Shown here: one piece after another, positions 7,950 to 15,086 of the stretch
How positions within the stretch are numbered: position 1 is the stretch's first letter
Layout of the letters: each line of letters begins with the position of its first letter
Source of the DNA: Kribbella antibiotica
Lineage (GTDB): Bacteria; Actinomycetota; Actinomycetes; Propionibacteriales; Kribbellaceae
Direction: 5' to 3'
Length of the DNA: 35,202 nucleotides
NCBI RefSeq assembly: GCF_004349055.1
Contig: NZ_SMKX01000090.1
Coordinates: 1 to 35,202 of the forward strand
Notes under the pieces: model-generated
The model's database searches: none
What the model saw: the letters and a program-made list of their open reading frames with translations, nothing else
What the model was told of the DNA's origin: nothing
Made by a program: the position numbers and the translations under genes

Positions 7950-8450
7950 CTACTCTCCAACCCGCCCGTCGATGCGCTCGCGCAGGAGATCGGCGTGGCC
8001 GTTGTGCCGCGCGTACTCCTCGATCATGTGGATGTAGAGGTAGCGAACGCTGTAGATCCCCTCGCGCCGCGGCCGCCGGAACGGGTCGTCCAGCGCATGG
8101 CGCGACACGATCCGGTCCGACTCCCGTACGGCGTCCTGATAGATCTGCAGGTCTTTGTCCGCCTGGGCCGGGTCGACGAGGTCGAAATCCCCGTCGGGGT
8201 GTTCATCGGTCCAATAGCGATCCGGGACCACCTCGCCGGTCAAGCAGGTCTTGAACCAGTACTGCTCGACTTCCGTGAGATGGCGCACTAGCCCGAGCAA
8301 AGACATGCTGGACGGCTCGGCGCTGCGTTGCACGAGCTGTTCCGCGCTCAGATCGGCCACTTTGAGCAGCAGCGTCTGCCGATGGAAGTCGAGGAATCCC
8401 TGCAGCAGGTCACGCTCGGAAGCGGCTGTGGGTGGGTCGGTTCGGGTCAC
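7950..8450 (-). CDS. DinB family protein (DUF664, mycothiol-dependent type)
   Basis: The 166-residue protein fits the DUF664 branch of the DinB four-helix fold. It has RDLLQGFLDFHRQTLLLK, then MSLLGLVRHLTEVEQYWF with one metal-binding His, and HMIEEYARHNGHADLLRE with two more His. Actinobacterial members are metal-dependent and many use mycothiol as a thiol cofactor; the substrate is unknown. The GTG at 8450 is preceded by a -10 box 7 bases away, and there is no Shine-Dalgarno sequence. Much longer readings into the helicase gene are antisense artefacts. Confidence 0.87.
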   Translation of the reverse strand: MTRTDPPTAASERDLLQGFLDFHRQTLLLKVADLSAEQLVQRSAEPSSMSLLGLVRHLTEVEQYWFKTCLTGEVVPDRYWTDEHPDGDFDLVDPAQADKDLQIYQDAVRESDRIVSRHALDDPFRRPRREGIYSVRYLYIHMIEEYARHNGHADLLRERIDGRVGE

Positions 8451-8457
8451 GCGACAC

Positions 8458-8463
8458 AATCTA
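8458..8463 (-). promoter_or_regulatory. -10 box of the DinB-like gene
   Basis: Read on the minus strand this is TAGATT, then 7 bases, then the GTG start at 8450. The spacing would place transcription initiation at the start codon. Confidence 0.45.
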
Positions 8464-8488
8464 GTCGGGCCGGAGACCCGTCGTGACG

Positions 8489-8627
8489 TACACTGATTGT
8501 GACGGCCCGCCCAGTTCTGCCTCGGGCCAGGAGCACTCTGTGACAGAGGTGCTCGCAGTCGACCCCCAAGCGCCGCGGCCCCTGAAGGCCGCGCCGGGCA
8601 GGACGACCCTCGATTTTTGGAGTACCT
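8489..8627 (+). promoter_or_regulatory. Promoter and structured 5' leader of the DEAD-box helicase
   Basis: TACACT at 8489-8494 is a likely -10 box, giving a leader of about 125 bases. The leader contains two clear hairpins: GAGCAC/GTGCTC with TCTG/CAGA (8531-8554) and GCGGCC/GGCCGC with a 6-base loop (8575-8592). A Shine-Dalgarno TTGGAG lies 6 bases before the helicase ATG. Long structured leaders are known on several bacterial DEAD-box helicase mRNAs, where they mediate cold or autogenous control; that role is inference here. Confidence 0.55.
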
Positions 8628-8704
8628 ATGGCGGCCCGCCGCCCCTTTACGCAAGCCACAAACACGTCCACCTCCGCCCCCTCCTCCCGTCCGCGCCGGC
8701 GTAA
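8540..8704 (+). CDS. Possible 54-residue upstream ORF overlapping the helicase start
   Basis: GTG at 8540 has a good Shine-Dalgarno (CAGGAG, 8528-8533, spacing 6) and opens a 54-codon frame (VTEVLAVDPQAPRPLKAAPG...). It runs 77 bases past the helicase ATG in a different frame and stops at 8704. The first hairpin of the leader places this GTG in its loop. It could be a regulatory upstream ORF whose translation interferes with or couples to helicase initiation. It has no recognisable domain, and the overlapping part partly follows the helicase codon pattern, so chance is possible. Confidence 0.35.
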   Translation: MTEVLAVDPQAPRPLKAAPGRTTLDFWSTYGGPPPLYASHKHVHLRPLLPSAPA

Positions 8705-10292
8705 GCCCGCGGCCGGGCAGAGCAACAGTGGTCGGGGCAACACCGGGCAGGGCAGCAGGAATGTTGCTCAGAGCAACGGACCGATCACTCCCACGGAGTA
8801 CGACTCGGTCATCCCGCTCGAGGTTCCGGACGACCTGACCTTCGCCGCTCTCGGCGTTCCCGATGCACTGGCCGACGCTCTGGCGGCGACCGGTGTCACC
8901 AAGCCCTTCCCGATCCAGGCGGCGACGCTGCCGGATTCGCTGGCCGGCAAGGACGTTCTCGGCCGCGGCCGGACCGGCTCCGGCAAGACCTACGCCTTCG
9001 TGCTTCCGCTGCTGGCGCGTCTGTACCTGCGCGGCAACAAGCGGCAGCCGAAGTCCCCGCGGGCGCTGATCCTGGCGCCGACGCGGGAGCTGGCCACCCA
9101 GATCCAGGCCTCGATCCAGCCGCTGGCCGATGTGCTCGAGCTGCGCACGATGACGATCTTCGGCGGAGTCGGCCACGGCCCGCAGACGACCGGACTGCGC
9201 AAGGGTGTCGACATCGTCGTCGCCTGCCCCGGCCGCCTCGAAGACCACCTCAAGATGGGCAACGTGAAGCTCGACGCGGTGGAGATCACCGTGCTCGACG
9301 AGGCCGACCACATGGCCGACCTCGGCTTCCTGCCGGCCGTCCGCCGGATCCTCGAGGCGACACCGGCCAAGGCACAGCGGCTGCTGTTCTCGGCCACGCT
9401 GGACGCCGGCGTCGACGTACTGGTCAAGCGCTTCATGACCAACCCGATCACGCACAGCGTCGACTCGGCGCAGTCGCCGGTGTCGAAGATGACGCACCAC
9501 GTGCTGCACGTGAAGGCCGACAGCCGGGTACCGGTTCTCGTCGACCTGACCGCTGCGCCGGGGCGCACGCTCGTCTTCACCCGCACCAAGTACGGCGCCA
9601 AGTCGCTCACCAAGAAGCTGATCGCGTCCGGTGTTCCGGCCGTTGAGCTGCACGGGAACCTGTCGCAGGGTGCGCGGACGCGCAACCTCGAGGCCTTCTC
9701 GGACGGTACGGCGAAGACGCTGGTCGCCACGGATATCGCGGCTCGCGGTATCCACGTCGACGACATCACGCTCGTCATCCACGCCGACCCGCCGGTCGAG
9801 CACAAGGCGTACCTGCACCGCTCCGGCCGCACGGCCCGTGCGGGCGCCGAGGGCACGGTCATCACGCTGATGACCGACGACCAGGTGCGCGACGTGCGCG
9901 ACCTGACTCGCAAGGCGGGCATCGCCGCCAAGACCACGAAGCTGTCAGCGGGCGACCCGCTGCTGGCCGAGCTGGCCCCGGGCGAGCGCACGTTCGTTGA
10001 GCCCCCGGCCAAGGCGCCGGTCACGGTTGCCAGCACGACTCCCGGTCGTGGCCGAGGCCGCGGTCGCGGCAACGGGAACGGCAACGGCAATGGCCGCCCC
10101 CGCGCAGCCGCTGCCACCTCGGGTGGGAGCAGCGCTCCCCGCAACGCAGGCGGAGGCACCTCGGTGCGCGCCGCCGGCGGGGGCACGCAGACCCGCACGG
10201 TAGCCAAGTCCACCGCCCCCCGCGCTGGCGACAGCCCGTCCGCTGCCCGCGGTGGACGTCGTCGTCGCGGCCCGCGCAAGCAAGCTGCTTAG
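8628..10292 (+). CDS. DEAD-box ATP-dependent RNA helicase
   Basis: The 554-residue protein has a basic, low-complexity N-terminus (1-50) and a two-lobed helicase core. Visible motifs are: Q motif PFPIQ (Q97); Walker A GRTGSGKT (114-121, with Arg where many members have Ala/Thr); PTREL (151-155); PGR (201-203); DEAD (224-227); SAT; ARGIHVDD; and HRSGRTARAG. The C-terminal ~100 residues are disordered and rich in RG, NG and basic residues (GRGRGRGRGNGNGNGNGR), typical of RNA-binding tails. Likely roles are RNA unwinding in ribosome assembly or RNA decay, especially in the cold. It is a single-gene unit bounded by a structured leader and a strong terminator. Confidence 0.94.
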   Translation: MAARRPFTQATNTSTSAPSSRPRRRKPAAGQSNSGRGNTGQGSRNVAQSNGPITPTEYDSVIPLEVPDDLTFAALGVPDALADALAATGVTKPFPIQAATLPDSLAGKDVLGRGRTGSGKTYAFVLPLLARLYLRGNKRQPKSPRALILAPTRELATQIQASIQPLADVLELRTMTIFGGVGHGPQTTGLRKGVDIVVACPGRLEDHLKMGNVKLDAVEITVLDEADHMADLGFLPAVRRILEATPAKAQRLLFSATLDAGVDVLVKRFMTNPITHSVDSAQSPVSKMTHHVLHVKADSRVPVLVDLTAAPGRTLVFTRTKYGAKSLTKKLIASGVPAVELHGNLSQGARTRNLEAFSDGTAKTLVATDIAARGIHVDDITLVIHADPPVEHKAYLHRSGRTARAGAEGTVITLMTDDQVRDVRDLTRKAGIAAKTTKLSAGDPLLAELAPGERTFVEPPAKAPVTVASTTPGRGRGRGRGNGNGNGNGRPRAAAATSGGSSAPRNAGGGTSVRAAGGGTQTRTVAKSTAPRAGDSPSAARGGRRRRGPRKQAA

Positions 10293-10302
10293 TAGCAACT
10301 GA

Positions 10303-10340
10303 GTCCACCCCACCTCATTCAGAGGTGGGGTGGACTTTTT
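10303..10340 (+). terminator. Rho-independent terminator after the helicase gene
   Basis: A perfect 14-bp stem, GTCCACCCCACCTC at 10303-10316 and its complement at 10322-10335, encloses the loop ATTCA and is followed by TTTTT. It lies 10 bases after the helicase stop and just before the next gene's start. It is the clearest intrinsic terminator in the window. Confidence 0.95.
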
Positions 10341-10361
10341 GCTGTCTAAGTTGGAGTGGTG

Positions 10362-11258
10362 ATGATTCGGACTGTGCTGGGGGAGTTGAGCCCGGCGGCG
10401 CTGGGGATTTGCGACTCGCATGATCACCTGTTCTTCCGGTCGGCGTTGTTGGCCGGCCAGGAGCTGGATGATGCGGCGGCTGCGTTGGCTGAGGTTGAAG
10501 AGTTTGCGGCGGCTGGTGGTCAGGCGATCGTGCAGTGGACACCGCATGGCTTGGGTCGGCGGGTCGAGGAACTGCCTGGGATCTCAACCCAGACTGGGGT
10601 TTCGCTGATTGCGGCGACCGGGTTGCACCGGGCTGAGCACTATCCCGAAGGGTTCGTCGCGAAGGTGCGGCCGCGGCTCGCCGAGATCTTCCGCGACGAG
10701 CTGATCGTTGGCATCGGCAACAGTTCGGTGCGGGCCGGGCTGATCAAGGTGGCCGGCGGATTCCACCGGCTCGACGAGCACGCCCGGTACGTGCTGGAAG
10801 CGGCGGCGGAGGCTCACCGGGGGACCGGGGCCCCGATCGCGATTCATCACGAGCTCGGTTCGGCGGCTGACGCCGTACTGGATTTGCTGGTCGACAGGCT
10901 CGCCGTACCGGCGTCGAGTGTGGTCCTTGGGCACCTCAATCGCTTTCCGGATTCGCGGGCCCATCTGGATCTGGCGCGCCGGGGAGCGTGGCTGGCGTTC
11001 GACGGGCCGTCGCGGGCCAACAACGCGACCGATCCGCACCTGCTCAGTTGTCTCGCCGCGCTCATCGACGCCGGGTACGGCGACCGGCTGCTGCTCGGCG
11101 GGGACACGACCACCGCGAAAGCGCGAGGCGCGACTGGCGAGGGTCCGGGAATGTCGTTCCTGCTGACCACGCTCCGGCCGCGGATCACCAAGGAGTTCGG
11201 CGCCGACATGGCCGACGCGATCTTCCGGAGAAACCCGGCGCGGGCGTTCGCCTGGTAG
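10362..11258 (+). CDS. Phosphotriesterase-family metal hydrolase
   Basis: The 298-residue protein matches the phosphotriesterase/PHP-like amidohydrolase group. The N-terminal CDSHDHL supplies the HxH pair (H20, H22). GLIKVAGG gives the bridging lysine candidate (K129). IAIHHELG (H162/H163) and VLGHLNR (H191) give further ligands, and LLLGGDTT gives the catalytic Asp (D248). All metal-site residues are therefore present. Natural substrates in this family are mostly lactones or phosphoesters; none can be assigned. The ATG at 10362 has TTGGAG five bases upstream; two in-frame GTGs at 10356 and 10359 overlap that site and are less likely. It lies 12 bp upstream of the DUF1304 gene. Confidence 0.88.
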   Translation: MIRTVLGELSPAALGICDSHDHLFFRSALLAGQELDDAAAALAEVEEFAAAGGQAIVQWTPHGLGRRVEELPGISTQTGVSLIAATGLHRAEHYPEGFVAKVRPRLAEIFRDELIVGIGNSSVRAGLIKVAGGFHRLDEHARYVLEAAAEAHRGTGAPIAIHHELGSAADAVLDLLVDRLAVPASSVVLGHLNRFPDSRAHLDLARRGAWLAFDGPSRANNATDPHLLSCLAALIDAGYGDRLLLGGDTTTAKARGATGEGPGMSFLLTTLRPRITKEFGADMADAIFRRNPARAFAW

Positions 11259-11270
11259 TACGGTTCGGCC

Positions 11271-11639
11271 ATGAGTGTCGTAGCGCAGGTGTTCGTAGTG
11301 GTGGCCGGGGTCTTCCATATTGCGGTGTTCGCACTGGAGAGCCTGCTGTTCCGCAAGCCGAGCACGTACAAGCGGTTCCTAGTCAAAGACGACACCGAGG
11401 CGGCGGTTGCAAAGCCGTGGGCGTTCAACCAGGGCTTCTACAACCTCTTCCTGGCGGCCGGTGCGCTCGGCGGGCTGATCGCGGGTGGCGACAAGGGCCA
11501 CGCGATCGCGCTCTTCAGCTGCGCCTGCATGGCCGGCGCGGGGATCGTCCTGATCGCCTCCGACCGCCGGATGGTCCAGGCCGCGGCCAGCCAGGCGCTG
11601 CCCCCGATCCTCGCCCTGGTGCTTGCCGCCACCCTCTAG
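11271..11639 (+). CDS. DUF1304 family small membrane protein
   Basis: The 122-residue protein has four hydrophobic segments and the DUF1304 pattern: an N-terminal VAGVFHIAVFALESLLF, the soluble KPWAFNQGFYNLFLAAGAL stretch, then two more membrane helices ending in LALVLAATL. The family is found across bacteria as an inner-membrane protein of unknown function. It follows the phosphotriesterase-like gene by 12 bp and probably shares its transcript. The TAG stop (11637-11639) is the left end of the second palindromic repeat, so the present C-terminus may be defined by that element. Confidence 0.85.
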   Translation: MSVVAQVFVVVAGVFHIAVFALESLLFRKPSTYKRFLVKDDTEAAVAKPWAFNQGFYNLFLAAGALGGLIAGGDKGHAIALFSCACMAGAGIVLIASDRRMVQAAASQALPPILALVLAATL

Positions 11640-11801
11640 GGGTGTCGCTTGGTTCCTCGCCTACTGCGCTGCACTCGGCACGGCACCTCGCCGCACTGGA
11701 GGAAAGGCCACGATGAACCACATCGAGGCCTCCCCTCCAGCACGCCGAGCTACCGCACCGAGCACATGCTCGCTACGGCGACGAACCAAGCGACACCCCA
11801 A
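11637..11801. repeat. Palindromic ~165-bp element, copy 2
   Basis: This second copy of the element at 1628-1795 is in the same orientation. The outer arms are GGGGTGTCGCTTGGTTC (11639-11655) and GAACCAAGCGACACCCC (11783-11799), again perfect complements but different in sequence from copy 1. Inner stretches are almost identical to copy 1. One internal difference is compensated: C1667-G1754 in copy 1 is T11675-A11761 here. It is bordered by TA on the left and AA on the right. It separates the DUF1304 gene from the MFS promoter region. Confidence 0.85.
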
Positions 11802-11818
11802 CTGACTTCAAGCTCCGG

Positions 11819-11842
11819 TTGACTTCAAGTGCACTTTAAGTC
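11819..11842 (+). promoter_or_regulatory. MerR-type operator/promoter of the MFS gene
   Basis: A 22-bp imperfect palindrome (11821-11842; core TTCAAGTGCACTTTAA) overlaps a -35-like TTGACT (11819-11824). An additional direct copy of TGACTTCAAG lies at 11803-11812. Palindromes of this kind in the -35/-10 spacer are typical of MerR-family activators such as NmlR/AdhR-like proteins. No MerR gene is found nearby, so the regulator must be elsewhere if this reading is right. Confidence 0.55.
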
Positions 11843-11856
11843 AGAGGCTGTTCGGC

Positions 11857-13227
11857 ATGACCACAACTGCCGAACCGCCGCTGACGACTCCCGGTGTGCT
11901 GTCCCCGCAATACCGGGCGCTGACGATCGGCATGGTCGCGCTGATCACCCTCGTCGCCTTCGAGAACCTGGCCGTCACGACCGCGATGCCCACCGTCGCC
12001 CAGGCTCTCGACGGCCTCTACCTCTATGCCCTCGCCTTCGGCGGCCCACTGGCCTCCGGCGTGGTCGGCATGGTGATCTCCGGCACCTGGAGTGATCTCC
12101 GCGGCCCGACCCGGCCGCTCTGGCACGGCACCGCCTGGTTCCTCGGCGGCCTGGTGATCGCCGGAGTAGCCCCCAGCATGGAGGTCCTGGTCGTCGGCCG
12201 GATCATCCAGGGTGTCGGCTCCGGCCTGGTGACAGTTGCCCTGTACGTCGTGGTCGGTCAGCTCTACCCGGCGATCCTCCGCCCGAAGATCTTCGCCGCG
12301 TTCGCCACTGGCTGGGTGGTTCCGTCGCTCGTCGGGCCAGCGATCGCCGGGTTGATCGTTGAACACACGAGCTGGCGGATCGTTTTCCTCGCCGTACCGG
12401 TGCTGGCGATCCCCGCAGTCTTCGTGATGCGACCGGGCCTGGCCCGCGGCGACCGGTACGACGTTCGCTCCGGGCGGCTGTGGGATCGACAGGCACTGTG
12501 GGCAGTCGCGGCCGCGGTCGGTGTCGGCGTACTGAACTTCGGCGGCCAAGAGCACGGCTTGCTGCAGCTCGCGCTGCTCGCGGTCGGACTGGCTGCGATC
12601 GTGATCTTTGCGCCGAAGCTGCTGCCGCGTGGCACCTTCGCCCTTGGCCGGGGACTGCCGTCGGTCGTCGCGTTGCGTGGGTTGGTCGCGGCGGCCGGAT
12701 TCGGGGCGGAGGTCTTCCTGCCGCTCATGCTGACCCGTGAGCGCGGCTTGTCGCCGGCGATCGCCGGGCTGGTGCTGACGGTCAGCGCTCTGAGCTGGAC
12801 ACTCGCGTCGTGGTGGCGCGGTCGGCCGAACCACCGGTTCAGCCCGGCGGCGGCTCTCCAGGTGGGCATGGTCGCCGTCGTGCTGGGGATCGGGATCGCG
12901 GTCCTCACGCTCGATCCGGAGGTACCGGTCCTGGTCGGCATCCTCGGGTGGAGCCTGACCGGCTTCGGGATGGGGACGGTGTTCCCGACGTTGTCGGTGC
13001 TGGTCCTCGAGTACTCCGAGCGGGCCGAGCAGGGCGTGAACAGTTCGGCCGCGCAACTCAGCGACTCGTTGGCCACGGCAACGGTCCTGGCCGTCGGCGG
13101 ATCGTTGTTCGCGGCGATCGAGCCGCACTCCCCGGTGACTGCTTACCTGGTCGCCTTCGGAGTTCCCGCCGTACTGGCTCTGCTGGGCGTCCAAGCGGCC
13201 CGGCGGACTACTCCTTCGAGCCGCTGA
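11857..13227 (+). CDS. MFS transporter (drug/proton antiporter type)
   Basis: The 456-residue protein has 12-14 hydrophobic segments and MFS signatures: AFENLAVTTAMPTVAQAL in the first helix region, VGRIIQGVGSG (motif C-like region of exporters), and SWRIVFLAVPVLAI. Such proteins usually export drugs or metabolites using the proton gradient; the substrate is unknown. CAGAGG lies 9 bases before the ATG. The upstream MerR-type palindrome suggests induction by a small molecule or stress. The last 20 bases overlap the convergent RhtB-type gene. Confidence 0.9.
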   Translation: MTTTAEPPLTTPGVLSPQYRALTIGMVALITLVAFENLAVTTAMPTVAQALDGLYLYALAFGGPLASGVVGMVISGTWSDLRGPTRPLWHGTAWFLGGLVIAGVAPSMEVLVVGRIIQGVGSGLVTVALYVVVGQLYPAILRPKIFAAFATGWVVPSLVGPAIAGLIVEHTSWRIVFLAVPVLAIPAVFVMRPGLARGDRYDVRSGRLWDRQALWAVAAAVGVGVLNFGGQEHGLLQLALLAVGLAAIVIFAPKLLPRGTFALGRGLPSVVALRGLVAAAGFGAEVFLPLMLTRERGLSPAIAGLVLTVSALSWTLASWWRGRPNHRFSPAAALQVGMVAVVLGIGIAVLTLDPEVPVLVGILGWSLTGFGMGTVFPTLSVLVLEYSERAEQGVNSSAAQLSDSLATATVLAVGGSLFAAIEPHSPVTAYLVAFGVPAVLALLGVQAARRTTPSSR

Positions 13228-13849
13228 CCGCGATACTCGCGCCGAGACCGATGATCATCACGCCACCGGTCCCGCCGACGAGCTCGAGCCGGCGCGGCGA
13301 CCGGGCGAACCACTCCCGCGCCGTACCGGCGACGACGGCCCAAAGGCTGTCGGACAGCAGAGCGATCGTGACGAAGATCAGGCCGAGCACCAGGACCTGC
13401 GCCCAGGCCGGGTCGCCGGCCCCCTGATCGACGAACTGCGGCAGGACGGCGGCGAAGAACACCGCGGTCTTCGCGTTGGTCACCCCGACCACGAACCCCT
13501 GCCGGACGGTTCGCCGGCTGTTCGAAGGCATCGCCGTACCGGCCATCGCCTCGGCCAGCGACTTCCGGCTGCGGAACGCATGCACGCCGAGATAGATCAG
13601 GTACGTCGCCCCGGCCAGCTTCACGACGGTCAGGGCCATCGCGCTCGCCGCGATCAGGGTCCCGAGGCCGAGCGCGATCAGCACCAGCATCACCGAGGCG
13701 CCCAGCGTGTTCCCCAGCAGCGTCAGCACGGCCTCCCGCCGACCGACCGCCAGCGCACGGCCGACGATGAACAGCACGCTGGGACCGGGAACGATGATCA
13801 TCACGAGCGCGGTCACGGCAAACGCCACAAGGTGATGAGCGGAAGGCAT
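13208..13849 (-). CDS. LysE/RhtB family amino acid exporter
   Basis: This protein of about 213 residues has six hydrophobic segments and RhtB-type features: VMIIVPGPSVLFIVGRALAVG near the N-terminus, then LGNTLGASVMLVL, LAGATYLIYLGVHAFRSR, and GFVVGVTNAKTAVFFAAVLPQF. Family members export homoserine, threonine or other amino acids. It differs clearly from the ArgO-type exporter at the start of the window and is not a recent duplicate. The ATG at 13849 lies 6 bases after a TAGCCT -10 box; the GTG at 13855, two codons earlier, touches that box and is less likely. Confidence 0.9.
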   Translation of the reverse strand: MPSAHHLVAFAVTALVMIIVPGPSVLFIVGRALAVGRREAVLTLLGNTLGASVMLVLIALGLGTLIAASAMALTVVKLAGATYLIYLGVHAFRSRKSLAEAMAGTAMPSNSRRTVRQGFVVGVTNAKTAVFFAAVLPQFVDQGAGDPAWAQVLVLGLIFVTIALLSDSLWAVVAGTAREWFARSPRRLELVGGTGGVMIIGLGASIAVSGSKE

Positions 13850-13855
13850 GGGCAC

Positions 13856-13861
13856 AGGCTA
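13856..13861 (-). promoter_or_regulatory. -10 box of the RhtB-type exporter gene
   Basis: Read on the minus strand it is TAGCCT, then 6 bases, then the ATG at 13849; there is no Shine-Dalgarno at normal spacing. This is a leaderless arrangement. Confidence 0.4.
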
Positions 13862-13953
13862 GATCGTTGCTTCCTTCAGTGTGCGAAGTATTCGAACCGA
13901 CACCGGCTGGGCGCGGTCAACTGAGCTGATTCTCACCCCTGGACCGTGATTCG

Positions 13954-13983
13954 TTGACCCCTCAACGGAGAGCGGGCTACGGT
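13954..13983 (+). promoter_or_regulatory. Promoter of the cobalamin-riboswitch operon
   Basis: TTGACC (13954-13959) and TACGGT (13978-13983) are separated by 18 bp, giving a predicted start near 13990, immediately before the conserved riboswitch sequence. Confidence 0.55.
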
Positions 13984-13989
13984 TCGGGG

Positions 13990-14112
13990 GACAACCTGCG
14001 ATGCCCGAGGGAAGCCGGTGCGAATCCGGCGCGGCCGCGCCACTGTGATCGGGCCCCAGGCTCGTGAGTCAGGATGCTCGGGCACCAGCAGCCTTTCGAT
14101 GGGGACGCGCAC
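13990..14112 (+). ncRNA. Cobalamin (B12) riboswitch
   Basis: The leader carries the conserved cobalamin aptamer core: GATGCCCGAGGGAAGCCGGT, then GCGAATCCGG and the B12-box sequence GCGCCACTGTGA. Downstream is GAGTCAGGATGCTCG, the conserved AGTCAGGA segment. After the aptamer, GGGGA and TTCCCC can pair just before the CAGGAGG ribosome-binding site of cbtB, so control may act on translation (inference). The regulated genes are cobalt transport components, as expected for this class. Exact edges are approximate. Confidence 0.93.
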
Positions 14113-14129
14113 TTCCCCAGGAGGTTCAG

Positions 14130-14327
14130 ATGGCAGCTCCTGCCCAGTCGGTGACCGTACCGGCGATCTCGTCCCGCTTACTTCTTCTCTCCGGGCTCAG
14201 CGTCGCCCTGTTGCTGCTGCTCGCCTATCTGGTCGGCTTCGACCAGGGCGCGGTGTCGCAGTCGGGGATGTACCTGCACGAGCTGATGCACGATGGTCGG
14301 CACCTTCTCGGCGTGCCCTGCCACTGA
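14130..14327 (+). CDS. cbtB: Cobalt transporter subunit CbtB
   Basis: The 65-residue protein has one membrane helix (LLLLSGLSVALLLLLAYLVG) and the family's conserved His-rich C-terminus, YLHELMHDGRHLLGVPCH, which probably binds the metal. CbtB pairs with CbtA in a predicted cobalt uptake system found behind B12 riboswitches. CCAGGAGG lies 5 bases before the ATG. The gene follows the cobalamin riboswitch directly and ends 3 bases before cbtA. Confidence 0.93.
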   Translation: MAAPAQSVTVPAISSRLLLLSGLSVALLLLLAYLVGFDQGAVSQSGMYLHELMHDGRHLLGVPCH

Positions 14328-14330
14328 CTG

Positions 14331-15086
14331 ATGCGCACCTTCGGGCAACTCTTGGTGCGCGGACTGATCGTCGGACTCTTCGCCGGCCTGCTGGCCGGAA
14401 CCTTCGCTTATGTGATGGGCGAGCCGCGGGTTGACGCCGCGATCGCGATCGAAGAGGCCAACGCAGGCGCGCACACCCATGATCACGGCGACGAGCACGC
14501 CGCCTCCTCCTCAGAGGAAGAAGCGCCCCTGGTCAGCCGTAGCGGCCAGAAGGCGGGCTTGTTCCTGGCCACCGGCCTGTCCGGTGTCGCCCTCGGCGGC
14601 ATCTTCGCGGTCGGTTTCACGCTGCTCCGGCGCAAGCTCCGGACCGGCAACGACGCGTACGCCGCCCTCGGCCTGGCCGCCGCCGGTTTCATTGGCATCG
14701 TCCTGGTCCCGTTCCTCAAGTACCCGCCGAACCCACCGGCCGTCGGTGATCCCGAGACGATCACCCGCCGTACGGTGACCTATCTGCTGACGATCGTGAT
14801 CGGCCTGCTCGCGGTCTGCGCCGGCGTGGCGCTGTCCCGCTGGGCCGCCCGGTACGGCGATGTGGCCCGCCTCGCCGGTGGGGTCGTCGGACTCGTGGTG
14901 ACCGTGGTCGCGGCGTACCTGATCCTGCCGCGGATCAACGAGGTTCCTGACACGTTCCCCGCTACGCTTCTCTGGCAGTTCCGGTTCGCCTCGCTCGGTA
15001 CGCAGGCGACGCTGTGGCTCCTGCTCGGTTTCGGGTACGCCGCCACGGTGGCCCGCCGGCCATCCGAACAGAAGGTAAATGCTTGA
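14331..15086 (+). CDS. cbtA: Cobalt transporter subunit CbtA
   Basis: The 251-residue membrane protein has about six helices and starts MRTFGQLLVRGLIVGLFAGLL, the usual CbtA opening. Between helices 1 and 2 is a His/Asp-rich loop (AHTHDHGDEHA) suited to metal capture. LVPFLKYPPNPPAVGDPETI is a conserved CbtA segment. It starts 3 bases after cbtB without its own Shine-Dalgarno, so translation is probably coupled. The pair is expected to import cobalt for B12 synthesis and to be shut off when cobalamin is abundant. Confidence 0.93.
   Translation: MRTFGQLLVRGLIVGLFAGLLAGTFAYVMGEPRVDAAIAIEEANAGAHTHDHGDEHAASSSEEEAPLVSRSGQKAGLFLATGLSGVALGGIFAVGFTLLRRKLRTGNDAYAALGLAAAGFIGIVLVPFLKYPPNPPAVGDPETITRRTVTYLLTIVIGLLAVCAGVALSRWAARYGDVARLAGGVVGLVVTVVAAYLILPRINEVPDTFPATLLWQFRFASLGTQATLWLLLGFGYAATVARRPSEQKVNA

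Noticed and set aside
11836..13194. Long minus-strand open frames opposite the MFS gene, and similar ones opposite the helicase, sugar ATPase and encapsulin genes
   Set aside because: They are Arg/Asp/Gln/His-rich antisense shadows produced by high GC third positions and match no protein family.
13208..13849. Possible duplicate of the lysE-type exporter at 71-667
   Set aside because: The two proteins belong to different branches (RhtB and ArgO types) and share no DNA similarity beyond composition.
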